Below are positions 12,590 through 24,400 of a stretch of 64,000 nucleotides of DNA, one piece after another (position 1 is the first letter of the stretch; every line of letters begins with the position of its first letter). Where the stretch lies: contig OY294048.1 in the NCBI GenBank assembly GCA_958510825.1, forward strand, positions 29,291,026 through 29,355,025, written 5' to 3'. This DNA is from Brachypterus glaber (lineage: Eukaryota > Arthropoda > Insecta > Coleoptera > Kateretidae). Made by a program: the position numbers and the translations under genes. The notes below the pieces were generated by a model. It was not told the origin of the DNA and did not search any database. It worked only from the letters and a program-made list of their open reading frames with translations.

Positions 12590-12830
12590 GTGAAAATAAA
12601 AACTTTTCGCAAAAAAATGAACCGACTTCTGTGTCTCTAAAAAGTAAAAAATAAAAAATACTTAAGTCGGTGCCAATTTCACAGCAAACAATAATAAAAT
12701 AATGAAAAAACAATTGTTAGTAATAAATTTAGGGAATGGTAAAATTGACACCTACTTAAGTATGTTTTTATTTTTTACTTTTTAGAGACACAGAAGTCGG
12801 TTAATTTTTTTTGTTAAAAGTTTTTATTAA
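12590..12830. mobile_element. Foldback MITE
   Basis: The left arm, about 12590-12670 (ACTTCTGTGTCTCTAAAAAG), and the right arm, about 12745-12830 (CTTTTTAGAGACACAGAAGT), are inverted copies around a short AT-rich centre. Confidence 0.75.
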
Positions 12831-12894
12831 TGACTTGCTAAAAATAAAATAAAAAAATATTTAAAATGATATAAAGACTATTGAAAATGATATA

Positions 12895-13420
12895 AAGTGT
12901 TCAAGTGTTACGTAACGCACTAGAGGGAGGTGGGGGGCCTCGAAAACGTTAGGCCGCATTACAGAGGTGGGGTGGGTGTCAGTAAAAATGTTAAGTAACA
13001 CTTAAAAAATTATAAACTTATAAGATGTTTATGGTATCACGTTTTTAACAATGATCTAGGCCTATAAGACGGATTCCTTGCAAATTTTATTACGTGGTTA
13101 ACAGTTTACTAAATCCTCTAAACAAAAACAAATTAAAGATGGAAAACCATAGCAAATAACCCGTTTTCGGTTAACCGGTTGCGGAAATTAAATCAGACCG
13201 GTTTTAGATTAAAACACGGAAGCAATAACTGGTTAAAAACAGTTTAAACCATAAAGCAAAATTTACTTTCCATTTTTTTTACTTTTTGTAAAAAAAAAGA
13301 ATGTTACGTAACAAATGGGGGGGTCTCGAAAATGTTACCCCGCGTTACATGGGGGGGTGGGTCAAACATAGCCAAATTTTGCGTTACGAAATACTTGAAC
13401 GTTCCCTTTACAAAAAAAAA
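12895..13420 (+). mobile_element. Dispersed repeat with GTTACGTAAC, copy 1
   Basis: GTTACGTAA-containing ends with G-runs (GGGGGGGTCTCG) flank a core holding AACCGGTT motifs. A reverse-oriented copy occupies about 23080-23570 with the same order of blocks. The ends are themselves inverted (AGTGTTACGTAACGC on the left, TGCGTTACG on the right). A frame at 13301-13498 is an artefact of the G-rich repeat. Confidence 0.75.
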
Positions 13421-13721
13421 ATGAAAAAGAAATACAATTTTTTTTTCATACAGAAGAACCGACGCGTCGCGACGCTCTATGTCGTATTAGAGGAATAAAA
13501 GTAACCAAAGAGGTCGGATGAAGTTGGGCATAGATTAAAAATTTATTATTATGATAATTATTATTTTGACTTACCTTGGCTTTCATTTTTAATTACAAAT
13601 GCTTTATAAGACAGTGGCGTGCATTTTTTCTCAACCAGTGCAAAAAATTCAGATTTCATAGTGTAAATTCGCAACTACTCTACTTACTGCAATTGTTATA
13701 TTTTTATATTTTTTAACACTA

Positions 13722-14767
13722 TACAGGGTTATTCAATAGGGTCATTAATTTTAAGGGGTGATTCTACAAAGCAAAATATGAAAAAAGTTCCTATAAACAT
13801 ATGTCTAAAAATTAATCTTAAGGGAGCTAATCCACTTTGAATGTGTAAAAAAAAAAAGATTTTTATTTAATTACTCAGGAACCCTTAGCAACGAGATTTT
13901 GTACGTAAACTAATCTTAATAAGGCCCATCATCTTATGTTATTTAGGTACCTATTTTAACCAAGGGTGTGCGAAACAGGGGTGTCTTGTTAGTTTTTCGT
14001 CCCTAACTTTTTTCTGTGTAACTTTTTTGAAATTTTATTGTTAGAACATAATTTCCCATGTCAAAATACATAAAAAAGGTATTTGTTGTAACACTGTAGG
14101 ATTAACCGTTTTCGATAAAAATGCATTTGAAAGTAAAATTACGTTTCAAGGACAAAAAATTAAATACTGAAATGTTAAAAACCAAAATTTCAATGATGCA
14201 AGCTGATTTTGCATTAAAAACTAAGAAAAAAAGTATCTATACATGTAGGTCGAAAAATCGCTTTTAAAGCTACTATGGCCCTTTAGAAATGGTGCATTTT
14301 TAGGAGACCATAGCTCCCTTGGGATAGATTTTTGGAAGTACCTTGCACCATTAAAATTTTGGTTTTCAACATTTTAGTACTTAATTTTTGTCCCCGAACC
14401 GTCAAATTTCACCTTCAAATTAATTTTTCTGGTAAACGGTTAATCCTACAGTATTACAACAAGAGTATCTTTTATATGTGTTTTGACCTGAGGAATCATA
14501 TTTGAAAACCAAAATTACAAAAAAGTTACAAAGAAAAAAGTTTTTGACAAAAAACTGATAAGGCTCCCCCGTTTCGCATACTCCTGGATAAAATAAATAT
14601 ATGAAAATAACATATGAAAATGGGCCATATTAAGATTAGTTTTTATACAAAACTTTGTGACTATATCTTAAAGGGTTCCATAATATGTTTATAGGAACTT
14701 TTTTCATATTTTCCTTTGTAGAATCCCCCCTTTAAATTAATTACCCTATTTCTGAATAACCCTGTAT
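13722..14767. mobile_element. Foldback element, ACAGGGT family, copy A
   Basis: Ends TACAGGGTTATTCA and TGAATAACCCTGTA with TA on both sides. The arms stay complementary for hundreds of bases: GTTCCTATAAACATATGTC pairs with its reverse complement near 14690. No coding sequence. Related copies: 31011-32191, 42087-42788, 55492-56662 and 57564-58585. Confidence 0.85.
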
Positions 14768-15051
14768 AGAATTTAAGCACTTACAAGGTGGTCCAAATTT
14801 AACCTATTTTTTTACACTGTTTTTAATGAAAAAAAAATCAAAACGTTATTGTGCCTGAGATTGCTTGGAAATATATTTTTTCTATGAGCGTGCGGAAAGA
14901 TGTATCCGCAGATATATGGGTGTGGAAAGATCTTTTCCGCATGTATAATTATTTCACAAAAATAAGTAGCTTGATTATACAACATTATTGGCTAAAACAC
15001 TTGTTTTCATTCCTGAATCAATAACAGAAATGGCAAATAAAATTAAAAACA

Positions 15052-15140
15052 GCAAAAACAGCTAGCGACATCTACTGCTAAAAGCAGATAGGTTTATCCA
15101 GTCTCTGCTTTTAGCAGTAGATGTCGCTAGCTGTTTTTGC
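15052..15140. repeat. Perfect 37-bp inverted repeat with 15-nt loop
   Basis: Arms 15052-15088 and 15104-15140 are perfect reverse complements and include GCTAGCGACATCTACTGC. The hairpin ends 58 bp before the hammerhead structure at 15199. The right arm contains AGCAGTAGATGTCGC, matching 12 of 15 bases of a motif placed similarly upstream of the second hammerhead. Confidence 0.9.
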
Positions 15141-15198
15141 TTTTCCTTACAACGATTTTTAAACTCTATATAGAGATATATGGAAAGGATTTGATTTT

Positions 15199-15283
15199 CG
15201 TAGTTGTCCCTACTACCGATATGTGACTCTGAAGAGTGCTAAAAAGCACGAAATCGATCAGTCACTTCGGAGGGACGACTGCG
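15199..15283 (+). ncRNA. Type I hammerhead ribozyme (HHR-1)
   Basis: Every core part is present in order. Outer stem I, 13 bp with two G-U pairs, is 15199-15211 with 15271-15283. A 4-bp middle stem is CCGA 15216-15219 with UCGG 15267-15270. Inner stem I is GUGACU 15223-15228 with AGUCAC 15260-15265. The core CUGAAGA is 15229-15235. Stem II is GUGCU/AGCAC (15236-15240, 15245-15249) with an AAAA loop. GAAA is 15250-15253. The cleavage triplet AUC ends at 15259. Stem III would be only AUC/GAU with no loop, so efficient cleavage may need two copies pairing as a dimer, as described for short-stem-III hammerheads of animal retrozymes and Penelope-like elements. No second copy is nearby. The fold is read from sequence; activity is not shown. 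Confidence 0.85.
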
Positions 15284-15699
15284 TTAATCAAACAAAAGTC
15301 GTTTTAAGGAATAGTAAAATGTTTTATATAGAAAAATAAACTACCCCCGCATATAAAAATCGTATCCAAAACACAGGGCCGGATTTACCTAGGTTGTCGT
15401 CCTAATCTATAAAAAAAGTGCAGCCCCCTATTTTTTAGTTTTAATGCCTATCTCCAAAACGCGATAAACGAGATTCCTAGACAAAAAGTATCTGAACTTT
15501 AAATATAGTCCCTATAACATAACAAAGATAAGAAAATGAATATGTAGTGGTGTATGTGGCGGAAATGTTTGAAAAAATAATGCCAAAAAATAACGGAGAA
15601 GAAGAAAAATAAATAAAATCCAAATAGTTTATTTCTTGAAAAATATTACATAAGCATGGAGAGCTAGGGGCTCTCCATTAATTACGAAAAAAAAAATTC

Positions 15700-15860
15700 A
15701 AATGTTGACGTAATATGGTCTGTTTTTCAAGCAAGATAGTAAATTAAAAATCGAACAGTAAATATTTTTACAACAGGTTTGAATAGTATATGTTTGTGTA
15801 TAGAATATACTTATGTTTTACTATCTTGCTTGGTGAAACAGACCATAATATTTTTATTAA
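15700..15860. mobile_element. Small foldback MITE
   Basis: TATGGTCTGTTTTTCAAGC near 15713 is inverted at about 15820-15846 (CTTGCTTGGTGAAACAGACC), continuing through AAGATAGTAAA/TTTACTATCTT. No coding sequence. Confidence 0.7.
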
Positions 15861-17720
15861 GAATATTGCCATTCTAAATTGATTAAAATTTACACGTTGC
15901 CGCTATTTGGGCAAACAAAAAATCCAAGTCTGCCGTGAAATTATACCAGAATGATCAATATGCATGAAGTTTTAACAATGTGGTACATAATTAGAATATA
16001 ATGTTCCATGAAACTATATGAAGCAAAAAAATAATATTCAAGTTGTTTAAAAAATGCTCAATGCGACAAAAAACAACGTTTCATTGAATTGTATATTTTT
16101 TTTACTAAGAAGAACTAAGGAGAACAATACCGGGTTTTCTGGTAAAACGATTTATGTCATCTTATGTTTAACGAAGTTCTGTTATTACCATTTATTATTT
16201 TCATAGATATTTAAAACAGAAAATTTAAGTTTTTTCTGGCGAAACAATAGTTTAAAAAGTTTTTGTTTAAAAAAGTGCAAAATAATGAAAAGATATGATA
16301 CAAAACTGTGTACAGGTTTATTTGTTAATAAAAAACAAAAAAACAAAATTTTTTTTAGGAATTATTTGTTATCGTAAACCCGACAACAACGCATTATTCT
16401 TACCCTAATCATATTGAAAAAAGTAATATTTTTGTTTATCTAAAAAAAAAACATAATAACATTTAGGTACACTCTAAAAACATGTCCAGCAATTATTGTA
16501 GGCGATTTATTGCCAGCAATTGTAGTAAATTTAAAGCCTAACTGTATTTTTTTAAAGTAAATTTAATACGTTTGGACTTTTTTTATTACCGTCGTGTTTT
16601 TTCAGCTTTTTTTACAGTTGTTCTGTGTGTTTTAATGTTACTGTGAATTCGACCTATTGTTACAAGCATTTCCTGTCTTTTTCAATGGATATTATAATTC
16701 AGTATTTTCTCACAAGGATAACTGCTTAAAATTTACTATCACTTTCTACAGTTTAGAATGTATAATAAAAATTGTAAAATATTAATTAAATATATTTATT
16801 TAAGTTAAAAGTCTATCTGTAACTTAAACTTTTCCAGGATCTAGTTTTAAATCATATCATGGAAATAAACCTATTTAACAAGTTGACAGCCACTTAAATT
16901 ACTTATCTGGGACAACACTGTCCCATGGAACTGCATGCTTTGGGTTATCGTTCAAGCTGCTGGTTTGCTTACAATGTTATTATATTATAAATACCTCAAA
17001 AATAACTCCATAATCGTACTGAAACTTAAGAAACTAGTCACATAAGTCCAGCCTAATTACACATTGAGTTACAGCATGTTAAATCCGTAAAAACTAATAA
17101 AACACAACCAAATATTTTAATTTTATAGTCAAGAGCAGTAAACACAACACAGACCCTTTCCTTTGGCCCCACTATAGCAGTGTGCAAAGTTATTTTAATT
17201 TTGACGACATGACATGACATTTGTAGCTTCGTTAGGTGCAATGTTGCCAAATCATGCATTGACATATGTCAAAATTCGTAATTAAAATAATTAATTAAAG
17301 TATGTTCTGGGATGTAAAAAGGGCTAAAATTTTGGCTAAGTTTTTGTTTTTTATGTATCAATAACAATAAAAACACATGTTTTAAATAGTCTTAGAAACT
17401 TTATTAAAAACTTTAACAAAAAACTATAAACACATTACACTAGAAAAAAAGGGTTGGTATTATTATGGTTCATTCAAATAGCAGTTTGGTTAAAAATAAT
17501 AAGTACAAATTACTCACAGAGAGTGTCCATGAAGCTAGCACAATAAACTTTCATGGGACATTCCTGCAGCATGACGGCAAGCTTTCAGGTCGCTTGTTCC
17601 CTAGGACTCCTATAATGTGCCTATTAGACTCCCACAATATATCAGTGAGACTCCCTTTTGCTGGATCTACCCCCAAATAAATAAATAATTCTAATTTCTT
17701 TGTAATAATATCTGATTTTA
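15861..17720. other. AT-rich region without a supported gene
   Basis: No conserved domain recognised. A short minus-strand frame around 17550-17676 and a plus-strand frame at 17465-17680 have fairly ordinary amino-acid composition, but I recognise neither and they overlap on opposite strands. Confidence 0.5.
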
Positions 17721-17724
17721 ACTA

Positions 17725-19042
17725 TATTTGGCACCGGTTTTCCCGAAAACTAAATAGATAATCAATTTCTGCAAAGGATAGTTTAAATAAGAACATCTAT
17801 AAAAGGTATCCCAAAATTAAATCCACATCTACAGACAATCACACAACTTTCCCCCAACTGTGTTTTTTCAAATAGTACCCTATATTTTTTCGTTTGCTTT
17901 GGATAGACTTGCATACAATACTGCCCTGCTAAGACAAGTTATTCTATGTGCAAAAATTTACTTTTTGAGATAAAGACACCATTGCATTGCTTTACACTAG
18001 CCCTATGTGCTTACTAAAAAGAAATGTCCTATCTAAAACCCAAATCCTAAAAATTAGCCAAAGATGTTTGTCCTATGTGGAAAATTTTTAATGTTTTCTA
18101 AATAAAATTATCATAACTAGTATTTACTAGACGAATAGGTCAGGACTGGGACTAACTTTACAGTAATTTGATTGGACTTTTTTTTTTTTGGATGGGACAA
18201 AATGATCTTAAAAGCTTTTTAGATCATTTTGTCCTAATTTTGTCAGATACAACAAATGCATTTAGTATGAAAATTTATTGTGCTGACAAAAAAAAATATT
18301 TTTTTTTTCAAATGATGTCACTTATTTTTGATTTATAATAAAAAGCAGAATTCAACGCCATATTTATTTAAACATGTTTTCAAAAAGTTCAAACAAAAAC
18401 AATAAAACTAGCCAAAACATCTAATTTGCAGATGCAACTTGTCTTGGCAGGGTAGAATAGTGTATTATACTTGCCATTTTTGTGTTCTAGAAGTGGTAAA
18501 AAAGTTTAAAAAACAACCGTCGGAACCCTTCTATATTTAGGCAGTGATGTTCTCGAAATCTAAAAGAGAACTAAGTTTTAGGAGAGGGTTGAGGGGTGGA
18601 TTTAATTTTTATAAGCCGATTTTTTGTGGAGCAGCGGTTACTAACCAAGTTAGGGGAATATGTATTTCTCTCTCTTTTTAACTCATTAATTAAACAGAGA
18701 GAGAGAGAGAGAGAGTAACATACTGGTTAACCGGCGTTACCACAAAAAATTGACTATAGTCTCATTTACAATGTTTTTTTTCGAAACTTAATTAAAATAG
18801 CAAGTATAATATATCACTGTATTCGCAAGCTCAAGGTCTATCCAAAACAAGCAAAAAATATAGGGGCGCTATTAAAAAAAACTAAAGTTAGGAGTAAGTT
18901 GGGGGGTTAAGGGGTGGATTTTATTGTTGGCTACCTTTGATAGATATTGTTGGTTTTGACTTTTTGCAGAACTTGATTATCTCTTTTAGTATCTCTTTTA
19001 GTTTTCTATAAAATCGCTGCCTAAGTGGGACACCCGGTATAC
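17725..19042. mobile_element. Probable CCGGGTGTCCC-family element with internal hairpins
   Basis: The right end TGGGACACCCGGTATA (19027-19042) matches the termini at 25035, 26130 and 42789. The left side (from about 17735) repeats the subterminal ACTAAATAGATAATC-like block in inverse order. Internal inverted pairs include about 17905-17945 with 18432-18476, and GACAAAATGATCTTAAAAG with its complement at 18204-18235. The exact left end is unclear. Confidence 0.5.
18696..18715. repeat. (GA)n microsatellite
   Basis: About ten GA units in the centre of a small inverted repeat whose outer arms read TTTTTTGTGG near 18615 and CCACAAAAAA near 18741. Confidence 0.85.
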
Positions 19043-19263
19043 ATAAACAGTTGCAATCAGTTTACCTGAAGTCACGTTATTGGCTGGAAAGCCGTAACAA
19101 AATATTTATTATGAGAAATATAATTTAACGTAAATGGTCATCTTACTGCCTCAGGTGGTTTGAAATTCTTCTGGCATGATTAGATTATACTTAGTCTTCC
19201 CCACTTAGCAAATGTAAGAAATATTACAATTTTATTCGTGACAATCGACTTGATATCAGTTAT

Positions 19264-19611
19264 ACCGGGTGTCCCAAATATTAGTTCCGGCCTGTAATTT
19301 TCCTAAATATACTACAGAAAAACACAGAATACGCCCACCTTGAATTTTAGTGGATAATGAAAACATACACGTTTGTAGCACTCTATTACCCAAATATACT
19401 TGGTTGTAACTTAACCCCATAAAATGTAAGCGCATTTAAAATATACACGAGTACAACACCACTTTCAATAAGTATACTCGGTCACAACACTCATTGTTAT
19501 GGGTCTTACGACTTTTGAAGAAAAAACATTATTCTTAAAATATAAGTTTATTAATAAACAAATGTACAAACAAATATTAAACTTTAAAATATAATTATTA
19601 AAATAAAATTA
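19264..19611. other. CCGGGTGTCCC terminus, then AT-rich spacer
   Basis: A second terminus, TACCGGGTGTCCCAAATAT, begins at 19264, but I see no matching right end before 19612. No gene. Confidence 0.45.
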
Positions 19612-20487
19612 TTAACCCCTTCCCGCATACCGTCCCATTTATGGCACGAACATTTTTTTCATTATTTGTAGTGCTTACTATTAAACAAGGGATCAATAAC
19701 TTTTTGTTATAAATAAAGAACGTGTTACCGATATCTGAAAAAAAAATCGGCCATCTAGAGTTAATTAAGCGAACTTTTATTAACGTTTCTAACAAGGATT
19801 CTGCGTGTCAGCTGAAGACAGCTAAACTTCATAGGTAATTGAAAATATTTGCCGGTCTCATTGTGCAATATAAAAAATATTATATTATTATATAAACCTT
19901 GTTAAAGAGGTTTAGGGATATAAAATTACAGGTAAGCTATGTTATGGTATATTTTTGTACAAAAATAGGTATGTGCTATAAATGGCACGCCATGCATTAA
20001 AAGAACAGAAAATTATGCAAACACAAAATAAAAATTAGCTGCCGACAAAAGTATACTGTGGGTCTAGGTTCAATAAAACTTTTTGAAAAAAAAATATATA
20101 AAAAAGATAAATATATTTGAATTTTTTTTTCAAAAAAAATATGTATTTGAAGTTTCCTTTTTAAAAAACGGAAAAGAAAATGTTTTTAAAAAAACTTGTT
20201 TTTACCCTATTTTACCTCCTTATTTCACCCCGATTTTTACCAAAAACAATACCAGCTTAGAATAAAGCGTTCTTATCGTGGTCACAAATTTCCCTACCGA
20301 CCGACATACTTAATAAGTTTTCTCAGTTTATAGTGTTCCAAATATGGCACACACCGTTTTTTGCAAAAAATATATATAAAAATTAAAGTTTGATTTTTAA
20401 AATTGTTATTCCTGATATAAGAAGGTTAAAATGTACGCAAATGATCTTTTTTATTCAACACCAAAAAATCTTGCCGGAAGCGGTTAA
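19612..20487. mobile_element. Non-autonomous piggyBac-like element (TTAA-flanked)
   Basis: The ends are TTAA-CCCCTTCCCGCA (from 19612) and, read inward from the other side, TTAA-CCGCTTCCGGCA (to 20487). These terminal inverted repeats match at 10 of 12 bases and are bounded by TTAA at 19612-19615 and 20484-20487. TTAA targets and C-initial TIRs are typical of the piggyBac superfamily. ATGGCAC motifs recur inside (19637, 19983, 20345). No transposase frame remains. Positions 20035-20290 match another repeat at 59545-59900. Confidence 0.65.
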
Positions 20488-20705
20488 AATATTTTTATAA
20501 AATGTAAAAAACATAAAATATAAACAGTTTAAGTGTGCTCTATAGAGCAATAGATCTATTGAACGTAAATATTAAAACATTTATTTTTATAAATTTATTT
20601 TTGTATCCATAATTTGCACATTTCCCCATAGTTCTTTTGGCCCGAATTAGTTAAGCAGTTTGACAAATTCAGTTGAATTTTCAGGGTAAAATTCGTGGCT
20701 ATCAA

Positions 20706-20737
20706 ACACAACGGGCTATTATAATAGCCCGTTGTGT
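20706..20737. repeat. Perfect 32-bp palindrome
   Basis: ACACAACGGGCTATTA is followed directly by its reverse complement, with no loop. Confidence 0.95.
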
Positions 20738-20844
20738 ATGAACATTTTGTATACTTCGACACAGGGATCTGTGGCTACCAAAAATATGTGAGAATGTGAG
20801 TGAGAGGCCCGTTGCAGGCACACACGCCTTGTAACGCTTTTGAA

Positions 20845-20972
20845 GGGGGGCATCCATAAGGAAAAAAATTGCGCTTTCACCAAAAATATATAATTGAAGG
20901 TATTTCTATGCTACTATATCTCGCTGGGGGGGGGGCATGGCCCCCATGACCCCTCCCCTAAATCCGCCCATG
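20845..20972 (-). mobile_element. Fragment of a hAT-like MITE (relative of 54493-54899)
   Basis: It ends TAAATCCGCCCATG (20959-20972), the reverse complement of the left terminus at 54493. The adjacent ATATCTCGCTGGG and GGGCATGGCCCCCATG blocks also match. The other end is lost and the middle is deleted relative to the 54-kb copy. Confidence 0.7.
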
Positions 20973-21069
20973 AGAGCGCACATGATACCTTCCCCTTTCG
21001 TCGGAGACTTTGTGTCATGTGGAGAACTATACTTGTTTCTGTGTTCAGTGAGCTGTTTTAAGGCATATC

Positions 21070-21155
21070 CAGAAGCTTGCATAAGAACATAAAACATAAT
21101 AATGCGATGCCAATCACGGCATCACATTGTTATGTTTTATGTTTTTATGCGAGCT
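21070..21155. repeat. Inverted repeat around AGCTTGCATAAGAACATAAAA
   Basis: The left arm (about 21070-21102) pairs with the right arm (about 21122-21155). A related hairpin, TTGCATAAACAAACATAAAA with its complement, lies at 21614-21742. Confidence 0.7.
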
Positions 21156-22079
21156 TGTGAATAGGCACTTATACATTCTTTAATAATTTTGCATATAGTC
21201 CAAAAATAATATTTGTAGGGAATTTTGTTTTTTGGGTTGATATTGCAGACACAAATTTATGTTGTCCAAGGTACATATTGTAGCGGTGACTATTAGGTTT
21301 CAAAAAAAAAACATAGTATTTTGATACAAATCCTTTATCCTACATAAATATTATTAGTATTATTAAAAATGTTATAAAAAAATAATAAATGCAAAAAGGC
21401 AAAATATATTAGATAATCAAAAATACCATTATTGTTACAAGATAAAATTTCACAGTATAAGATAGAAAATCGTTTCGTTGAAAATGGAAATTGAAGAATT
21501 ACGTTTCAATTATAATCGCAAAAACATGAGAAAAGCAAAAGTCTCGTAAATGTTTTATTTTTATTTAAAATACGCATCTTCACGTTGATTAATTTTTAAG
21601 AGATATATACAGGCTTGCATAAACAAACATAAAACTATCCACTACATAGTCCCATACGTTTAGTTGATAGACAATAGAGGAAGAACATATGCGAATAATA
21701 TAATTAAGTATTATGCGTTATGTTTGGTTATGTAAGCCTGTAGATACAGAGCTAGAAAGAAAATCGTCGGCTTGGTATTACAAGGTTGCATGTAACATAT
21801 TTTGAGATTTTACGTTTTTAGAACTACAGGGTTGCGTGTAGCCGGAGGTACCTTTAGCTGCTTTCCGATAGATCGCAGCACACATCAAATTCGATTTATA
21901 AAGACTGAAACTTGGGTGCATGTAGAATTCCACACTTAAGTTAAACTACAGGGTTCTAACTGCGCTGTCTCCGCTTTTTTATATGCACATGCGACTTTGC
22001 ATTTTTCTCGTGTTGGTAATATTTGGCACCATTTTGTAAACAATTACAACCAACAAACATTGTAATATTGTAAGAAAAC

Positions 22080-22165
22080 ATGGAAATTGATTTTGAAGAG
22101 GACAGTGATGCTTCTGTTAAAGATCGTGACTTTGTTCCTGAGGAATATGACCAAAATTATAGAAG
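22080..22165 (+). CDS. Acidic first exon inside a TIR element, product unrecognised
   Basis: An ATG opens 28 codons of acidic, coding-like sequence (MEIDFEEDSDASVKDRDF and onward) ending at AGAAG|GTATGT, a good splice donor at 22166. Reading through gives a stop near 22195, so a downstream exon would be needed; none is evident before the right TIR. A TATA-like TTTTTATATGC lies near 21975, about 100 bp upstream. Because it sits between inverted termini, I infer it is the remaining 5' exon of a transposon gene and not a host gene. The family is not identified. Confidence 0.45.
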
Positions 22166-22261
22166 GTATGTTAAAGTAGGGTTATGTTTGTGATTTTTTT
22201 AACTGAAAATCCTATAGGGGAAATATGGGGAAAAATAATTTTATTTTAGAAAAATTCTAAA

Positions 22262-22590
22262 GTTGCTATATAGGGGTTTTTGAGGTTGCTGAAATCGAAT
22301 CTGATATTAAAATTTTTCTAACTCCACCTACGAGGGGGCGAGGGGGTAAATATTTTTAAATATTTTCAATATTTTCCTCAAAATTGGTATATAGGGGTTT
22401 TTGGGGTTGACGAATTTGAATCTCATAACAACTTTTTTCTAATTTCACCCCCTGAGGCGTGGGGGGTAGTTATCGTGAAAACTGGTATATTGAGGTTTTT
22501 GAGGTTGCTGAAAGTGAACTTGATAACAAAAAAATTACAAATCCACCCCCCGAGGGGTGGGGGTAGTTTTCGTGAAAAATGGTACCTAAA
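22262..22590 (+). repeat. Three tandem units of about 105-120 bp
   Basis: Each contains GGTTTTTGAGGTTGCTGAA or a close variant, then TCCACCCCCCGAGGGG-like sequence. Spacing is irregular and divergence moderate. Confidence 0.75.
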
Positions 22591-23079
22591 TTGAAGCACT
22601 AGCCAAAAAAGAAATACAACTTAACCTTCTACAGCTTTAGTGTGTATTATCTTTTAATGTATATTTGTTTAAGCCGCACGAATTAGTTGTATGTTAACTT
22701 ATCTGAAGTATGAAATAGTTTTGTGTTTTTTTTTCAATATAAATTTAATTTTCCTATTACATTTTTATTTCATTGCAGCATAACAAAGTTGTATGTTTTA
22801 AAAGTGCTAACCCAAAAAACTACAAAGTTGCATGTATTTTTTTAAAATTAAATATTTCATTAATTGTTAACAAAATTATAATTTTTCAACAACATTCGTA
22901 AAAGTTAATTTTTTTAATATTTAACAAAACAAAAAACAGACGTAAATCAATAATGGTTTAGTTTTTACCACTAGCAAAATATTTAATTGCGTTTATCTCA
23001 AAATGATACATGCGGTACATGCAACCTTGTAATACCAAGCCGACGAAATGTTAACAATGACAGCCACAACGGTGCTAAA

Positions 23080-23570
23080 ATACGTTAGGAAACGTTCAAA
23101 TATTACGTAACGCAAAATTTGGCCATTTTTGACCCCCACCCCCCATGTAACGCGGCGTAACATTTTTAAGAGCCCCACCCCCTCCCTTCATTTGTTACGT
23201 AATTTTTTTTTACAAAAAGTAAATAAATTGAAAGAAAATTTGTCTTAAAGGTTTAAACCGGTTTTTAACCGGTTATTGTTTCTGTATTTTAACCAAAAAC
23301 CGGTGTGAGATAATTTCCACAACCGGTTAACCGAAAACCAGTTATTGCCATGGTTTTCCATCTCTATTTTTTTTTGTTTAGAGGATTTAGTGAACGCCGT
23401 GTGCAATAAAATTTACAACAAATCCGTATCTTAGGCCTGGATCATTGTTAAAAACGTGATCCAGTAAACATTTTAGAAGTTTATAGTTTTTTAAGTGTTA
23501 CGTAACATTTTTACTGACACCCAACCCCCTCTGTAATGCGGCGTAACGTTTTCGTCACTAACAAAATTTT
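23080..23570 (-). mobile_element. Dispersed repeat with GTTACGTAAC, copy 2
   Basis: Reverse complement of the 12895-13420 repeat: AAACGTTCAAATATTACGTA, CCCCACCCCCC, AACCGGTTATTG and GTTTAGAGGATTTAGTGAAC blocks in matching order. Confidence 0.75.
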
Positions 23571-24395
23571 ATAGAATACAAAAAAACTGTTTTTATAAAA
23601 TGCGTTTTCAAATATTTTATAAATGATTTTTTTATTGAATATTTGCTTTAACTCAATTCAATTTATTTTCTTTCTCAAAAATTTTAGTATTAAGTATAAG
23701 TTTAACAAAAAATGTACATAAACATACATAACATTTAAATATGTTTTACAGTAGTATTTTATTTTTTTAATATGTTTTTTAATTAAAAATGTATATCTGA
23801 AAGTCAGCGTAGGACGTACACTTTGCCGCTGGTGGCCCCTCGGGGCCCCGCATGTAATGTACCTACTTTGAGTAATAACCAGATGTCGGGAATAAGCGAG
23901 CTGTTCTTTCATTCATGAGCGCAGCATAAATTCAAAACTGATAAGAAGCGACCACTAGACGGCTGTCCCTACTCTACAATAACGCAACGGCAGTGTATCT
24001 CTGGTAAAAGATAAAAAAGATAAAAAAAGATGACTCATAGCTCAAGCAGATGCCCAGCCTATAGTAATAACTTTTAAGCAAACAATACAGTCTTACCATA
24101 CAAAGTTAGGTTAGATTTGGTGTTAAAAGGAACGATGGCTACCATACCTAACTTTATAAACAAAATGGATGGATGGATATGTTTGTTTATATTTTTCTTT
24201 CTGTTCTTATCTGGTCTATTTTTGACTATATGTCATCATTCAAAAAGTCTATGACTAAAATACCTTTTACTCTTTAAGTAAGTACATCTATTAATTTTAT
24301 TTGGGAAAGTTTCGTGTATATATGTATTTATATATGTGAGATGTGTACTATTTACATTTATTTTTAAGTGTACTTATTACGTAATGTTCCTATTT
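23571..24395. other. Spacer without recognised gene
   Basis: Mostly AT-rich. A small GC-rich hairpin-like patch, GGCCCCTCGGGGCCCC, lies near 23834. Nothing coding is supported. Confidence 0.5.
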
Positions 24396-24400
24396 TAGTC

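Larger units (their letters stand above)
21763..23048 (+). mobile_element. Element with about 30-bp TIRs and a relic first exon
   Basis: The left end CGTCGGCTTGGTATTACAAG (about 21769) is mirrored by CTTGTAATACCAAGCCGACG ending near 23046. Inside are repeats of AAGTTGCATGTA (21783, 21830, 22788, 22825), a short coding exon (22080-22165) and three tandem units of about 105-120 bp (22262-22590). It looks like an internally deleted DNA transposon. AAAT on both outer sides could be a target-site duplication, but that is weak. Confidence 0.65.

Noticed and set aside
17465..17680. Possible exon on plus or minus strand
   Set aside because: Opposite strands both look mildly coding, with no family match, no splice support and no neighbours.
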